Assembly (NCBI GenBank): GCA_026214975.1
Contig: CM047805.1
Location: forward strand, 66,875,383-66,939,382
Source: Gentiana macrophylla
Lineage: Eukaryota; Streptophyta; Magnoliopsida; Gentianales; Gentianaceae
Direction of reading: 5' to 3'
Length of the DNA stretch: 64,000 nt
A program made the position numbers and the translations under genes. The notes under the pieces were generated by a model. That model had not been told where the DNA came from and searched no databases. It saw only the letters and a program-made list of their open reading frames with translations. This document shows, in pieces, positions 35,531 to 47,166 of this stretch; the first letter of the stretch is position 1, and the number at the start of each line of letters is the position of its first letter.

Positions 35531-37826
35531 ATGGATAACAACCAAAGATGCTAGAACTATCTTGATGTGTTCTCTAGATAGATTTGATGAATATAAACGT
35601 CGAATGCAGGCTTACCTTGCTGCAACTCATGATGAAATGATGGATGTGCTGACAGATGGACCACTAAAGATTGTCAAAGCTATGACAGTGGGAGATGAGA
35701 CTCAGTACATTCCAAAACCAAAAAGAGAATGGAATGCTGAAGATAGGAAGAGAGCAAACCTCAATAATATTGCTATTGATATCATTTATAGAACCTTGGA
35801 TAGCAATATGTACATGAAGGTTAAAGATTGCAAAACAGCTAAAGAACTTTGGGACAAAATTCAGTTGATCTGTGAAGGCACTAATGAAATCAAGAAGAAT
35901 AAAATCAGTGTGGCAACGAAGAAGTTCCAAAAGTTTGAAATGAAACCCAATGAAACCATTGAACAAATGGAATCTAGGTTCAATGCAATTCTGGATGAAC
36001 TCACCCTGCTGAGTGTCATTAACCTAAAAGAAGAAATCAACACAAAAATCTTGGAAGCTTTACCTGCTACAGATGAATGGAAGATGAAGGTGACAGCCAT
36101 AGAAGAAATGAGAAGATTACATGAAGGGGATACATTCAAGTTATTCTCAGATCTTAAGGCATATGAATTCAAAAGAAGTTGTCACCGCTCTCGAAAAAGG
36201 AAGAGCCAAAACTACAAAGATCTTTGGCTGCCTCACATCCGAAGAAGCATCGAAAACTAAGATGACTTCTTGGATGAGATGCAAGAGCAGATTGCACTCT
36301 TGAGCAAGAAGATCGAGAATAATGAAAGGTGGAAAGGGTTCTCCAAGGAATTTCAACAAGAAATTCAAAGTGAGAAGAAGAAAGAAGAACCAAAGAAAGA
36401 CAATGATTATCTATGTTTTCATTGCAAGAAACCAGGGCACTTCAAACTGAATGCCCCGAGTTAAAACAAAGTAAGGAACTTGATTATCTCAGCTTTAATT
36501 GCAAAAGCCTGGACATATTAGACTGATTTGTCTGGACTCTATCAAGACCAAAAGCCAACAAAGAAGATATGGCAAGAAGGCTATGGTTGCTGAAGATGAA
36601 TCAGGGTATGAAGTGGAATCTGAAAAGGGAAATGAATCAGATGACACAACATTGGTTGCTGAAATGGAAGATTATGCATTAATGGCTAATATGGATGAGA
36701 CAGAGGAGGTATACAATACTTTATCAATTAACACTCCTGCTGGAAGTGATTGTCAATCAACTTGTGGTTCAAATCCTAGAAACTCTTACAATGAAGAAGC
36801 TTTGGATGCCATCCTCAATCAACTGAGGAAAATACAATCTGGTTATGAGATTGTGAAGGCTGAAAAAAAAGCTCTTCAAGTAGAAGTTGAAAGATTGAAT
36901 GCTGAATTAAGGGTTCTCAAAGGTAAGGAAAAAGATGTTGGACGAATCAAGATAAGCCTGCTTTGATCATCCAAGAGAGCCTCTGAATCTGCCGATCCAT
37001 CTTGTTCCTCTACCGCATATATACAAATCAGAAAGCCTTATGGTGATAGAACAGGGCTTGGATTTGGAACTCAACAATCCAAAAGAGTGGATCCAGTAAG
37101 GCTCATCGAACTGCAGCACCGAGGTGGTCCTAAGTTTGTACCGCACAAGATCCAACTCCTAGTAAGGTTCTTTGAGGCGAGTAAAACCTCTTGAGAATGC
37201 TTCAAGAAAGCAAAATCGAAAGTCAAAAAAGTCAACGACTCTAATAAAAGGAACAAATCCAAAAATAGGATCACAGTGCCTTCTAAACTCTTGATAGCAG
37301 ACCTTCTACCAAGTCTGCTGGACCACAGAAGGGTAAGAAACAGAAATATTCCAAGGATAAGAATCCTAAACCCAAAAATGTCAATCATTCAAGGGACACT
37401 TATCTCAGGGGGAAAGGTAGATTGTTCCCTACTGATGATGACTGGAATATTCCTGTATCTAATGCTAGAAACAGTAAGAATAACCATGCTGCTAGGGTAA
37501 AACCTAAGCAATGGGATCAGTAGAGGACTTACACAAGACCTCAGCAGACTCCATACTACAGGGCTATTTCTAACAGACAGCAAACTAATGGTTATCCTAA
37601 TGCTTCTAACAACAAAAGTCACTTCAAACAGCATTATAAACCAAAAGGCCAGAAAACATATGTGAATCCTACATAATCTACTGTTAGAACCTATGGATGT
37701 GTGGAATACATGTATGAACCAGAGTATGACACTTTTAGGAGAAGACCTTATGGAAACATCCCAGGGGTCATGCTTACCACTGACCATTATGGACCCAAAC
37801 AGGTTTGGGTACCTAAAATGTATTAA
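35531..37826 (+). pseudogene. Gag of C2, interrupted
   Basis: ATG at 35531 matches the C1 Gag start, but an extra base within the first 20 bases throws the frame; the main frame (to 36260) then reads the copia Gag core with CSLDRFDEYKRRMQAYL, AKELWDKIQL and NETIEQMESRF. It is lost near 36175 in a stretch that is CAG-rich in C1. One zinc knuckle is seen (CFHCKKPGHFKLNAPS, 36410-36460; the last Cys is missing); the second, near 36500, is damaged. An acidic and coiled-coil part follows (36535-36950), then the basic part. It ends at TAA 37824-37826 after QVWVPKMY. Confidence 0.8.
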
Positions 37827-37839
37827 CTTTGTTTTGTAG

Positions 37840-38414
37840 GGTGTCTGGTACTTTGACCGTGGATGTTCCAGACATATGACAAAGAATAAACACTGTTTGT
37901 CAAATTCTGTGGCAAAGGATGGTCCAAGGGTGAATTTTGGCAACAAAAATACACCTGTTTATACAAGAGGCTATGGCACACTTGTGAGGATTGGACTTAC
38001 AATCAAGAATGTTGCTTATGTGGAAGGACTGGACTACAACTTGCTGAGCACTGGACGATTCTGTGACATGGGATACAAAGTCACTTTTGACAAAAACAAC
38101 TGTACTGTCATTAGTGAAAGAGGAGATCAAGTTGTATTGGCTGGTAGAAGACAACAAAACATGTATATTGTGGATTGGTCTCTGCAGCCGAGAACTCATC
38201 GATTGTGCATACCAAGTCAGAACTCAATTGGTTATGGCACAAAAAGTTGAATCACTTAAATTTTGATGACATCAATCAGTTGGTGAAGAAGAAACTGGTG
38301 ATTGGTTTACCTTAGATCACATTCAAGAAAGATACTATATGTGATGCATGTCAGCAAGGTAAACAAACCAAATCAAGCTTCAAATCAAAGATTAAGCAAT
38401 CAACTAATAGAGTC
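37840..38414 (+). pseudogene. Protease and integrase zinc-finger part of C2
   Basis: Begins right after TAG 37837-37839. The protease active site reads FDRGCSRHM instead of the FDSGCSRHM of C1 (CAGT became CCGT), which should inactivate it. GYGTLVRIG and YNLLSTGRFCD follow. A shift near 38180 and TAG near 38313 interrupt the integrase zinc finger, whose Cys part CDACQQGKQ is present. Confidence 0.82.
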
Positions 38415-39440
38415 TTGGAGCTGATGCATATGTATTTATTTGGACCAGTTACACCAACAAGTGTTACAGGAAAGAAATACACCTTAGTGGTTGTGGATGA
38501 TTATTCTAGATACACTTGGGTGGTATTTATGAACAAGAAAAGTGAAACACTCAAGATGATGCCTGATCTTTTGAAAAGATTACAAAATGAAAAAAGCTTG
38601 ACAGTAGTAAAGATAAGATCAGACAAGGGTACTGAGTTTCTTAATAAAGTTATAAGAGAATACTGTGAACAGAATGGTGTATTACATCAACTTGCTGCTG
38701 CTGGTATACCTCAGCAGAATGGGGTTGCTGAAAGAAGAAACAGGACATTGAAAGAAGTAGGAAGGACAATGATTTGTAAAGCATTACTGCCTGAAAGGCA
38801 TTGGGCTGAAGCAGTTAATACAGCATGCTATACACAAAACAGAACCTCAGTGAACAAGAAGCTGATGAAGACACCTTATGAGATTTGGAATGGAAGAAAC
38901 CAAATATATCTTATTTTCATCCATTTGGAAGTAAGTGTTTTATCTTGAATCATAAGGAACATTTGAAGACATTCCAACCTAAATCAGATGAAGGAATTTT
39001 CTTGGGATATTCTTAAGTCAGCAAGACATTCAGGGTACTGAACAAGAGGTCACTGAAACATGAAGAAACTATCCATGTTGTGTTTGATGAACCTAAATTC
39101 ACTGGTATGGAAGATGAAAGTTGTGAACCTGCTGAGAATCTACAAGTCACTAATCCAGATTGTGTTGGAGTCTTGGAAAGGGTTAATGACTTAAAAGTTT
39201 CTGATACTGCCCCTGCTGAACACTCTGCTGGTGACACTACTGATGCAACAACTGAAGCAATTCAAGGATCTGCACGAACTCCCGATTCTGCGATACAACA
39301 GACCTCTCTTCAAGATGAGGTTCCTGAGAATCAATCTAACCAAAATCCACAATTGTTGAGGGATCACCCTGCTGAACAAGTCATTGGCAACATTCAGCAA
39401 GGTGTAAGGACTAGAAGACAACTTGAAGCTATGTTTACAT
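38415..39440 (+). pseudogene. Integrase core and C-terminal region of C2
   Basis: Reads MHMYLFGPV where C1 has MHMDLFGPV: the first catalytic Asp is Tyr. The second Asp (VVVDDYSRYTWV) and the Glu ([15 protein letters not shown]) remain. A shift near 38900 and TAA near 39013 break the C-terminal part; the acidic linker (39080-39440) ends at a TGA where C1 reads on. Inactive as given. Confidence 0.85.
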
Positions 39441-40464
39441 GATTTCTATCTCAAATAGAACCAAAAGTTGTTGAAGAAGCAATTTCAGATCCAGATTGGA
39501 TAATTTCTATGCAAGAAGAGTTAAATGAATTTGAAAGAAATAAAGTTTGGACACTAGTTGAAAGGCCTAGTCATGCAAATATCATTGGTACTAAATGGGT
39601 GTACAGAAACAAACTTGATGAATCTAGTACCATTGTGAGGAATAAGGCTAGACTAGTTGCAAAAGGCTATTCTCAAGCTGAAGGAATTGATTTTGATGAA
39701 ACTTATGCACCTGTTGCAAGATTGGAAGCTATCAGATTATTCCTAGCACATGTTGCATACAAAAACTTCAAGGTATATCAAATGGATGTCAAAAGTGCAT
39801 TTTTGAATGGCATTCTAGAGGAGGAAGTATATGTTCAGCAACCTCCTGGATTTGAAGTTAAAGATCAAGAAGATAAAGTGTATAGACTCAATAAAGCACT
39901 TTATGGCTTGAAACAAGCACCAAGAGCATGGTATGAAACTATATCTCAATTCTTGGTGGACAATGGCTTTACAAAAGGCACCATTGATAAGACTCTTTTC
40001 ACAATCAATGAGAAGAACAGCACCCTGCTGGTACAGATTTATGTTGATGACATAATCTTTGGTTTTGAAAATGAATTGCTATGTGAAAAGTTTGCAAATC
40101 TAATGAAGAGCAAATTCCAAATGAGTATGATGGGAGAAATGAACTACTTTTTGGGATTGCAAGTTAAACAGATGAAGGATGGAATCTTCATTCATCAAAC
40201 CAAGTACACCAAGAAGTTGCTGAAGAAGTTTGGTATGGAAAATAGTACCAGGATATCAACTCATATGAGTACAAATATTAGATTGGATGAAGATAAAGAA
40301 GGCAAAGATGTTGATCAGACCTTATACAGAAGGATGATAGGCTGTCTGCTGTATCTTACTGCCAGCAGACCTGATATATCCTTTGTTGTAGGTGTTTGTG
40401 CAAGGTTTCAATCCAGACTTAAAGAAAGTCACTTAGGTGCAGTCAAGAGATTTCTCAAGTATCT
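39441..40464 (+). pseudogene. Reverse transcriptase of C2, cut by a solo LTR
   Basis: Open from 39509 to the insertion: [53 protein letters not shown], catalytic YVDDIIFGF, and [12 protein letters not shown]. It ends at KRFLKY at 40464, where a solo LTR sits. The remaining coding sequence resumes at 41891 with LKETLGVG. All polymerase motifs are present. Confidence 0.9.
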
Positions 40465-41376
40465 TGTCTCGGATTCTATCAACGCAAAATAAACAAGTAA
40501 TAAAAATAATCCGGTTTACCCCAAGTGCAGGGATCGTAGTATAGTAGCTACAACCGGAGTCGAACTCACAGGGAATCGTCTTCGTCTAGTTTATATAAAT
40601 TTCCTAAAGTTGTCACGAGAAAAAAAATAAAACTAACCTACACTTAACAATTAAAGACTACTACTAGAATAACAAAACCAAAACAAACTAGTAGTGAAAA
40701 CAATACGATAAACTGGACAGAAGATCAAAAATCTAAAGCCAGCGAGGATAGTTGCGGACCGAACTAACTAAGATAACTCTATTTTATAAACTAAAAAGAC
40801 AATAAAATTTTAAGATTGCTACTCAAGAAGAAAAGCAACAATGATTTTTTCTCAATTGATTTAACAACGAACAAGCAATGATCCACCTATCTCGCAACGT
40901 TCAATTTCTTCTCTAGATTGTCTAGTGATTATTTAATAAAAATTATGATTCACCTATCATAAGTATGAATTTCTAATCTCTTAGAAAAATTCACCTATCA
41001 ATCTTTTTCGTCTATCGATACAAAAAGATTAACGCTTTAATTACCAAGGTGTGAAATTTATTCAATCTCATAATCTAGATTTCAACCAAACAACTATCGT
41101 TAATTAGGTTAAAAATCCAATCTTTACTATGGTGATCTCAGTCTAACAACGATTCTCATAGAATAGTAAAGATCAAACAGCAATACATTCATCAATGAAA
41201 TTGCATAATAACAATAAAAACATAATAAAGATACAACTTTAATTAAACTCACAGACAATCCAAAGTTGAGATCAAAACGTTGCTGAGACGGTTTCACAAA
41301 GCTTGTTCAATTCGGACTCAGCCTCTAATCATCCTCAGAACGAACGAAAAAAAGAAAAAAAAAAATATTTTTGGCT

Positions 41377-41412
41377 CGGTCGACCGAAGGTGTTCACTCG
41401 GTCGACCGAGTG
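41377..41412 (-). repeat. Paired palindromes in the solo LTR
   Basis: CGGTCGACCG (41377-41386) and the perfect 18-bp palindrome CACTCGGTCGACCGAGTG (41395-41412), about 85-120 bases downstream of the TATA box on the minus strand, thus in transcribed LTR sequence. Confidence 0.8.
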
Positions 41413-41495
41413 AGTGCTTCTTTTTTTTTTTGATTTTTGAGTTCTGCCTCCGTTCCAAATGAAATTTCGTGTCCTGTGCTGCTGCTGAATGCCGT

Positions 41496-41504
41496 CCTTT
41501 TATA
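41496..41504 (-). promoter_or_regulatory. TATA box of the solo LTR
   Basis: The minus strand reads TATAAAAGG, a strong TATA match. It could direct RNA toward lower coordinates, antisense to the C2 pol. Confidence 0.6.
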
Positions 41505-41885
41505 ACCTTCTTCGAGCTAGGGTAACAATTATCCCTTTTTTCTTTTCTTAAAATAATAAAACCCTAATAAAAATATGATAATTCCAATTTTGCCCTTCTA
41601 GATATATCTTCAATTAAAATGCAGCTCGAAACCCTTCAGCTCGTTGACTCGTCGACGATATGCTCGTTGTACCTACAATAATAAAAACGTGCAAAGTGTA
41701 ACATCACATATATAAAGATATTTACCAATAAAATCACATAATTAACCCGAATTTGCACTTAAATACTTTTAAAACTCATTTGCTCAATAATCAATTAAAC
41801 GATTAATTTCTATGCGAATTATACGAATATGGAGAGAATTGCTACAAAATATAACGATATAAATCACATAAAATCACCCTTAACA

Positions 41886-42403
41886 TATCTAAAAGAGACT
41901 TTGGGAGTAGGGATTCCAAAGATGGAAGCTTCAAAGTTATATCCTACTCAGATTCAGATTATGCTGGATGCAAGATTGATAGAAAAAGCACCACAGAACA
42001 CATGCCGACTAATGGGAAATAGATGGGTTTCTGGTTTAGCAAGAAGCGAACTCAATATCAACTTCCACTCTTTGAAGTTGAATACATTGCTTGCTTGAAG
42101 TTCTGTGCACAAGTACTTTGGCTAAGACAACAATTAAGGGATTATGGAATTGAGGAGAAAGAAATTCCAATTATGTGTGACAACACAAGTGCAATTGCAA
42201 TCACTGAAAATCTGGTTTTGCACTCTAGAACCAAGCACATTGATGTGAGACATCATTTTATAAGAGATCATGTTGAAAAGAAGGATGTGGTGGTTACAGT
42301 ATATCCCTCATCAAGATCAACTTGCTGATATTTTCACTAAACCACTTGATAGTGAAAGATTTGCTAAACTAAGGACTGAACTTGGAATTATCAAAGTTGA
42401 CTG
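41886..42403 (+). pseudogene. Reverse transcriptase tail and RNase H of C2
   Basis: Resumes after the solo LTR with LKETLGVG. 42023-42328 carries the RNase H parts with PIMCDNTSAIAIT and RHHFIRDHVEKKD, but STAEAEYIA of C1 is damaged here (FEVEYIACLKF). The end (ADIFTKPLD) is read in another frame near 42330-42350, and the natural stop is TGA at about 42401-42403. The frame breaks lie near 41910, 42090 and 42300. Confidence 0.82.
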
Positions 42404-43055
42404 ATAATCAGCAGTGTACTAGAATTCACCAAGGGGATTAGTCTTTGCTATGTTGGGTGAGCTCACTTAGCAGATTAGTCATTGGTATCAACAATTCCAT
42501 GTACTTATGTTTGGACAATTGAGCAAATGAAGTTGCCAAGGGGATTGGTCTTTGTCATGTTGGGTGATCTCACTTGACAGATCAGTCATTGGTATTAAAC
42601 TTCATCTTGTGTTATCAATTGAACAAGACAAGAAGAAATCAAGGATCAGCAGAGTTACTATGTCGGCAGTCAAAGCATCTTTATCGGCCAGAAAGCTCTT
42701 GAGCCAACCCTGCTGAGGACATCCCTGCTGAATGGAACGTTACACAGTCAAACTTATTAAAGTCAAAAAGCAGATTGGCGGGATATTTATTCTATCTCTT
42801 AGAACCGCAGTTAACATGATCCAACGGTTACAAACGTTATGAAGATGTAGTGGGCCACGTGTCAAGTCAGCATTTACTCAGATTAATTGTGGTTAATGTG
42901 GATGTACGTGCACTGACAGTTACAACCACTCCCTGTCTATATATACAGACCTATTACACAGATGACACTCTACTGCAAATCTGTTTATATCTTTGTTTTT
43001 ACACTGTGTGAACACAGAATTACAAAGCTTTCTTCTTCATCTTTTTCTTTTAACA
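42404..43055 (+). promoter_or_regulatory. Spacer with candidate internal promoter of the C2 third ORF
   Basis: Non-coding stretch between pol and the third ORF. It holds two direct repeats of about 65 bp (42429-42492 and 42535-42600), a G-box GCCACGTGTC (42854-42863; core CACGTG 42856-42861), a TATA box TATATATAC (42938-42946), then a pyrimidine-rich leader and ATG at 43056. All these are kept in C1 at matching distances (TATA to ATG 118 bases here, 125 there, counted from the first T). G-box and TATA are standard plant promoter elements; use as a promoter here is inferred. Confidence 0.6.
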
Positions 43056-46000
43056 ATGGCGGAAAAGATTGATGTTCAAATCGAATCAAGCCAAAGTGTG
43101 AGAGGTTTTGTTGTTGATGCTAATAAAACAGAATTAGCTATCAACATTGGTAGAAGAATAAGGAGATACGCAGGCCTGGAGAATGTACTAAACATAAGAT
43201 TGGAAACAATCTCATATACAAACGTTGTCAGTTTTTGGAAGAATATTATGGTAAAGGAAGGAACTGAAGCATTCAAAACAGTTGTGAATGCACAAGAAAT
43301 AGAAGTTTCCTCAAGTCTGCTGAGAGAAGTTTTTGGTTTTGAAGAAGTAGTAGATGGTCCAGTAAATCCTGAGGAAATGGGATTATCCAAGATGGATTTT
43401 ATTGATAAGATCAAGACCAATAAAGCCACCAAATCAATCCCAGGTATTAATGTTAAACACATTGGGAATGAGTACAACCTGCTGAGCAAGATCATTGCTA
43501 AAACATATTAGGGCTGGTTTGAAGTATGGATACTCTATCAGGACCCAAGATAGAGCTGATGATGATTATTTGTAGAAGTATGAAATTTGATTGGGCTGGA
43601 TATTTTATTCATTACATGAAGAAAGTAGCCAAGGAGGAAAGAGAAGGGAAAAGAAAGTCCAAGGCCTTACCCTTAGGATTAATGGTTCAGACCTTGCTGA
43701 ATCATTTGGAGATTCTTGATACTGCACCTGAGAATATTAATCAGTCCAGATACAAGAAATAGATTGATTATGCTATCCCTGGTCTGGATGATGATGAAGA
43801 AGGTGTTGCTGAGGCTGCTGATAATGATAGTAATGGAGATGATGGTGATCCTGGTGGTGAGCAGGTCAAGCAAACTGTTAAGAAATCTGTCAAACCTGCT
43901 GCACCAAAGAAGTCTACTGAGAAGAGAAAGGCTGCAGACACAAAGAAGATAACTGAGATGTTAAAGCCTAAGAGAACAAGGAAGCAAACAACACAGACTG
44001 CTGAGTCTGCTGAGGGTCCAGCTGAAGTTGAGATTACTGACCCTGCTGTAGCTGCTAGAAAAACTGTTTTTGAGATTTTGAGGGAACAACAGAAAGAAGC
44101 CAGTAGAAAGAGGAAGTCTACTGTGATTGAGATTGAAGATGAGCCATTTTCCAAGAGGATGAAGGAGATTGCTCATAAAAAGAAACATGGAAAGGGGAAA
44201 CAATTGAAAAACTTAGAGGCTCAAAGGGCACAAGAAGAAGAAGGTGATGTAGAAGAAGAAGAAGAGGCTATTGAGGCTGAGCCCTTGACTATTATCAAGC
44301 CTAATGAGGAAGCAGAGGTTGTTATTGAGCAACCTGCTGAAGAGTCACAGCAGAGTACAGAGACTGAACCTGCTGCTGATGTTGTTGGATCCTCATCTAC
44401 TAAGGTCACTGAGAGCTCATGTAAGTGAACAGGTTGTTGTTGAGCAATCTGTTGAAGAATCACAATGATCTCACGCACGAGCTGTTGTGGTAAAGTGAAA
44501 CATTGGTACAAGACCACGCAATTCTGCTGCAATAGTTCGGGGAAGAAACGATCGATGTTAACCCTACTGATGAGCATATAAGTCAGGGGGAACCCAGTGT
44601 TGTGAAAATGGAGGTAGTAGGGACCAATATTCAATCTGAGCAACCTACTGACCTTCATGCATCTATTGAAGAAACATTGAGTTTACTTGTTGGGACCTTT
44701 GGAGGTCATCAAGCTACTGAAACAACTCTAAGAAAGCCAACTATGCCATATGAGAAGGCATCTAAGAAGGACAAAGTAGATCCTAACTTCAGGAAAGTGC
44801 AAAATTATTTTCAGTGGAAGTTTGGATTCTAAAAGAAACAGAAACCAGCTGCTGATCCAATGAGTGGATTTGAAGAATGGGCTTTTGATCAGCTGGGTGT
44901 GGACAACCTACTGGACATGATAGATACAACTTTGCTGCAATCTAGGCTGATGGATCTATTGAATGAAGGAAAGAAAAGTTGAGCAATTATGTTCAGAGAT
45001 CCAAAGTACACACCAGACAGTGATTCATCTGACTCTGATGATGATTTCCCTATGTTCCCTGGGGAAACAAGTAGAGTAGCTAAAGAAACAACTACTCAAG
45101 CCACTGGTCAAGGGACCACTGTTGATGCAGAAGCTGAAACCACTGATGTTGATAGGTCTGCTGAGGGCCAGCAGACTGGAGAGATGGATGAGGATCTGCA
45201 GGATCTCACCAAGGATGATCTGGAGGCATTGATCAATGATGGAATAAGTGGTACTGCAAATAGGTTGGTTGGTGAATCTTCTACTTTACTTGTTGAAGAA
45301 CCTATTGCACAATCTGAAGATCAACAGAGTGCTGATTTGGATGATGAGAGGGTTACTGTCCACAGTGAACCCAGTGCCATTTCAGAGGAATCAATTCAAT
45401 ATCAACACTGGATTGACACTGAGGGAACTCTATCCAAAACTGCCCTTATCCTAACAAAGATTGGCCATGCTGAAGGATTTCAAGTGGATAATGAAACTGT
45501 GTTCAATCCTCAAAGAGTGGAACAGAGGTTTAGGTTGCTGAGGTTCAAACAGAACCTGAGCAAATGTTGGAACAGGAGGTACATGTTGCTGAGTTACAAA
45601 CAGCACCTGGACATAGGTTGGAACAATTTTTGGGTTTGGAGGAAACCCCTGCTGTTGTTGTTGCTGAAGAGGCTGCTGTAGTGGAGCCTACTGGAGACAA
45701 GGCCACTGTAGGGAAAGATAGGTAGCAGTAGTCTCTTGTTGTTGATAAAGAAGAACAAGCTATTTGGACTATGACTACAATGATGAAGAGTTTCGATTAT
45801 TTGAGGAAGAAAATGTTCTTTGAAGAACACACACAAGATCCAATAATGGAAGATATTCTTGGTGCTATGGTTGAGGAAGGACCTCCCTGCTTTGAGAGAG
45901 ATATGAGTAAAGAAATGGTCATCGGCAGACAAAGGGCACAATATAATGTAGAAGAGCTCTTGATGGAGTTCTTTGGAGAAATGACCGGTGGAGTGCCGAG

Positions 46001-46943
46001 TAGAAGTGTTGAATGAGTTGAGGACTGTCAGGAATGACATGCAACAGTTAAGAACTCAACTGGATAGACAAGAACAAAGATTTGAAGAACTGATGAAGCT
46101 GGTGAATGACAAGAGACAATCTACTGAAACAGTTGCTTCAAATTTCACATTTACTCAAAATGCTGTTAATGATATGATGCTAGATGTGAGGGGAATCAAG
46201 CTAGGAAACAAAATCAACTTGAAACCATCCACCAGAAACTTGACAAACTTGCTGAGGCACCTAAGCCTGCTGAGGCTCCTGGAACATCTCAACCTGCTGG
46301 ATTGGATCCTAAGCTTACTGAAAGGATCAATCTATTGGAGCAGACTTTGCAATCCAGGATTACTGCAGTTGATACAAGAACTGAGATTATGGAAGGACAA
46401 CTGAGTAATCTGATTATCACACAGGAGAGTGTTCATGGTCTACTGTCCCGTTTTGTTGATGATGTCACTAAGGGGGAAGAGGGCCAAACAGTAGTAACAA
46501 AAGAGGCTGCAAGGATTTTTGCTAAGAAGAAATGGGAGAATGAGACTAATGCATTCAGAGAACCTGCACCTGGAAGAGTTCAACTTACTGATGATCTCCT
46601 CAAACAATACAAGAATGAATACTATAACAGAAGGAAACCTTACCATGACAAGGGATTTCATGAAGGTTTAAACTCATTCTTGGGATTGAAGTTTTGGGAA
46701 GCAAGGGTTAGATCTTTGAGGGCAAGTTACAGAGGTGGAAGAAGTGGTAGAGGTGAAAGGAGTTTACCTATCACAAAAGCTAAGGACTCATTGAATGAAT
46801 TTAAAGAGCTTTACATGAGAATGGGATTCAGAGTCAATCAAATCAACCTCCTTCTACCAGAAGCTTGGAAGTGGTGGAAAGAAGAGAATTCCTACATTGA
46901 TTTGACTTTGATTGAGAATGAGTGGATGAGAGATATGATATAA
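43056..46943 (+). pseudogene. Third ORF of C2 (accessory protein), interrupted
   Basis: ATG 43056 (MAEKIDVQIES) to TAA 46941-46943. The reading parallels C1: N-terminal domain (43056-43700; YNLLSKIIAK, GPKIELMMIICRSMKFDW); NLS-like KRKSKALP and PKRTRKQ; RKRKSTVIEIEDEPF with HKKKHGKGK; acidic runs; coiled coils (46020-46110 and 46310-46470); RGG-type SYRGGRSGRGERS (46725-46765); conserved tail ending RDMI. C1 goes on for about 21 more codons, so the C2 stop is early. Breaks: shift near 43497, TAG at 43760-43762, shifts near 44440, 44990, 45640 and 46010-46290, and TAA at 44830. No signal peptide or membrane helix seen. Function unknown. Confidence 0.75.
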
Positions 46944-47153
46944 TAAATAAGAGCCTACCAAGAGCAAGTGGAGAAGGACATACAAGAGAGAGAAAGAAGA
47001 CAGTAGATCAGCATACTTAATCTTTTCTATCTTTGTTGTATCTAGACTGTAATAACTTGAACAAATGTTTATAATGAAAGATGACTGAAATTTGTTCTGT
47101 TTTTGTTTGAATCTTTTTGCTTTGTTGTTAAGTGAGGGTAGTGGCATCATCAC

Positions 47154-47166
47154 CAAAGGGGGAAAT
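47154..47166 (+). other. Polypurine tract of C2
   Basis: CCAAAGGGGGAAA-type purine run directly before the 3' LTR, equivalent to the C1 tract. Confidence 0.85.

Larger units (their letters stand above)
40465..41885 (-). mobile_element. Solo LTR of an Athila-like element
   Basis: TGTCTCGG to CTTAACA, 1,421 bp, flanked by perfect TATCT duplications (40460-40464, 41886-41890). There is no internal part, so it is what remains after recombination between two LTRs. The CCCCAAGTGCAGGG block and the TTAACA end resemble the A1 LTR, placing it in a related family. Transcription direction is minus, judged by that similarity and by a TATA box (minus strand TATAAAAGG, 41504-41496). Confidence 0.88.

Noticed and set aside
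37801..37839. A 40-45 base intron between CAG/GTTTGG and TTTTGTAG at the copia gag-pol junction
   Set aside because: Too short for a plant intron; only the acceptor-like end is worth testing with a more distant donor.
43056..46943. Calling the copia third ORF an envelope gene
   Set aside because: Position fits, but no signal peptide, membrane helix or fusion-like stretch is visible in either copy.
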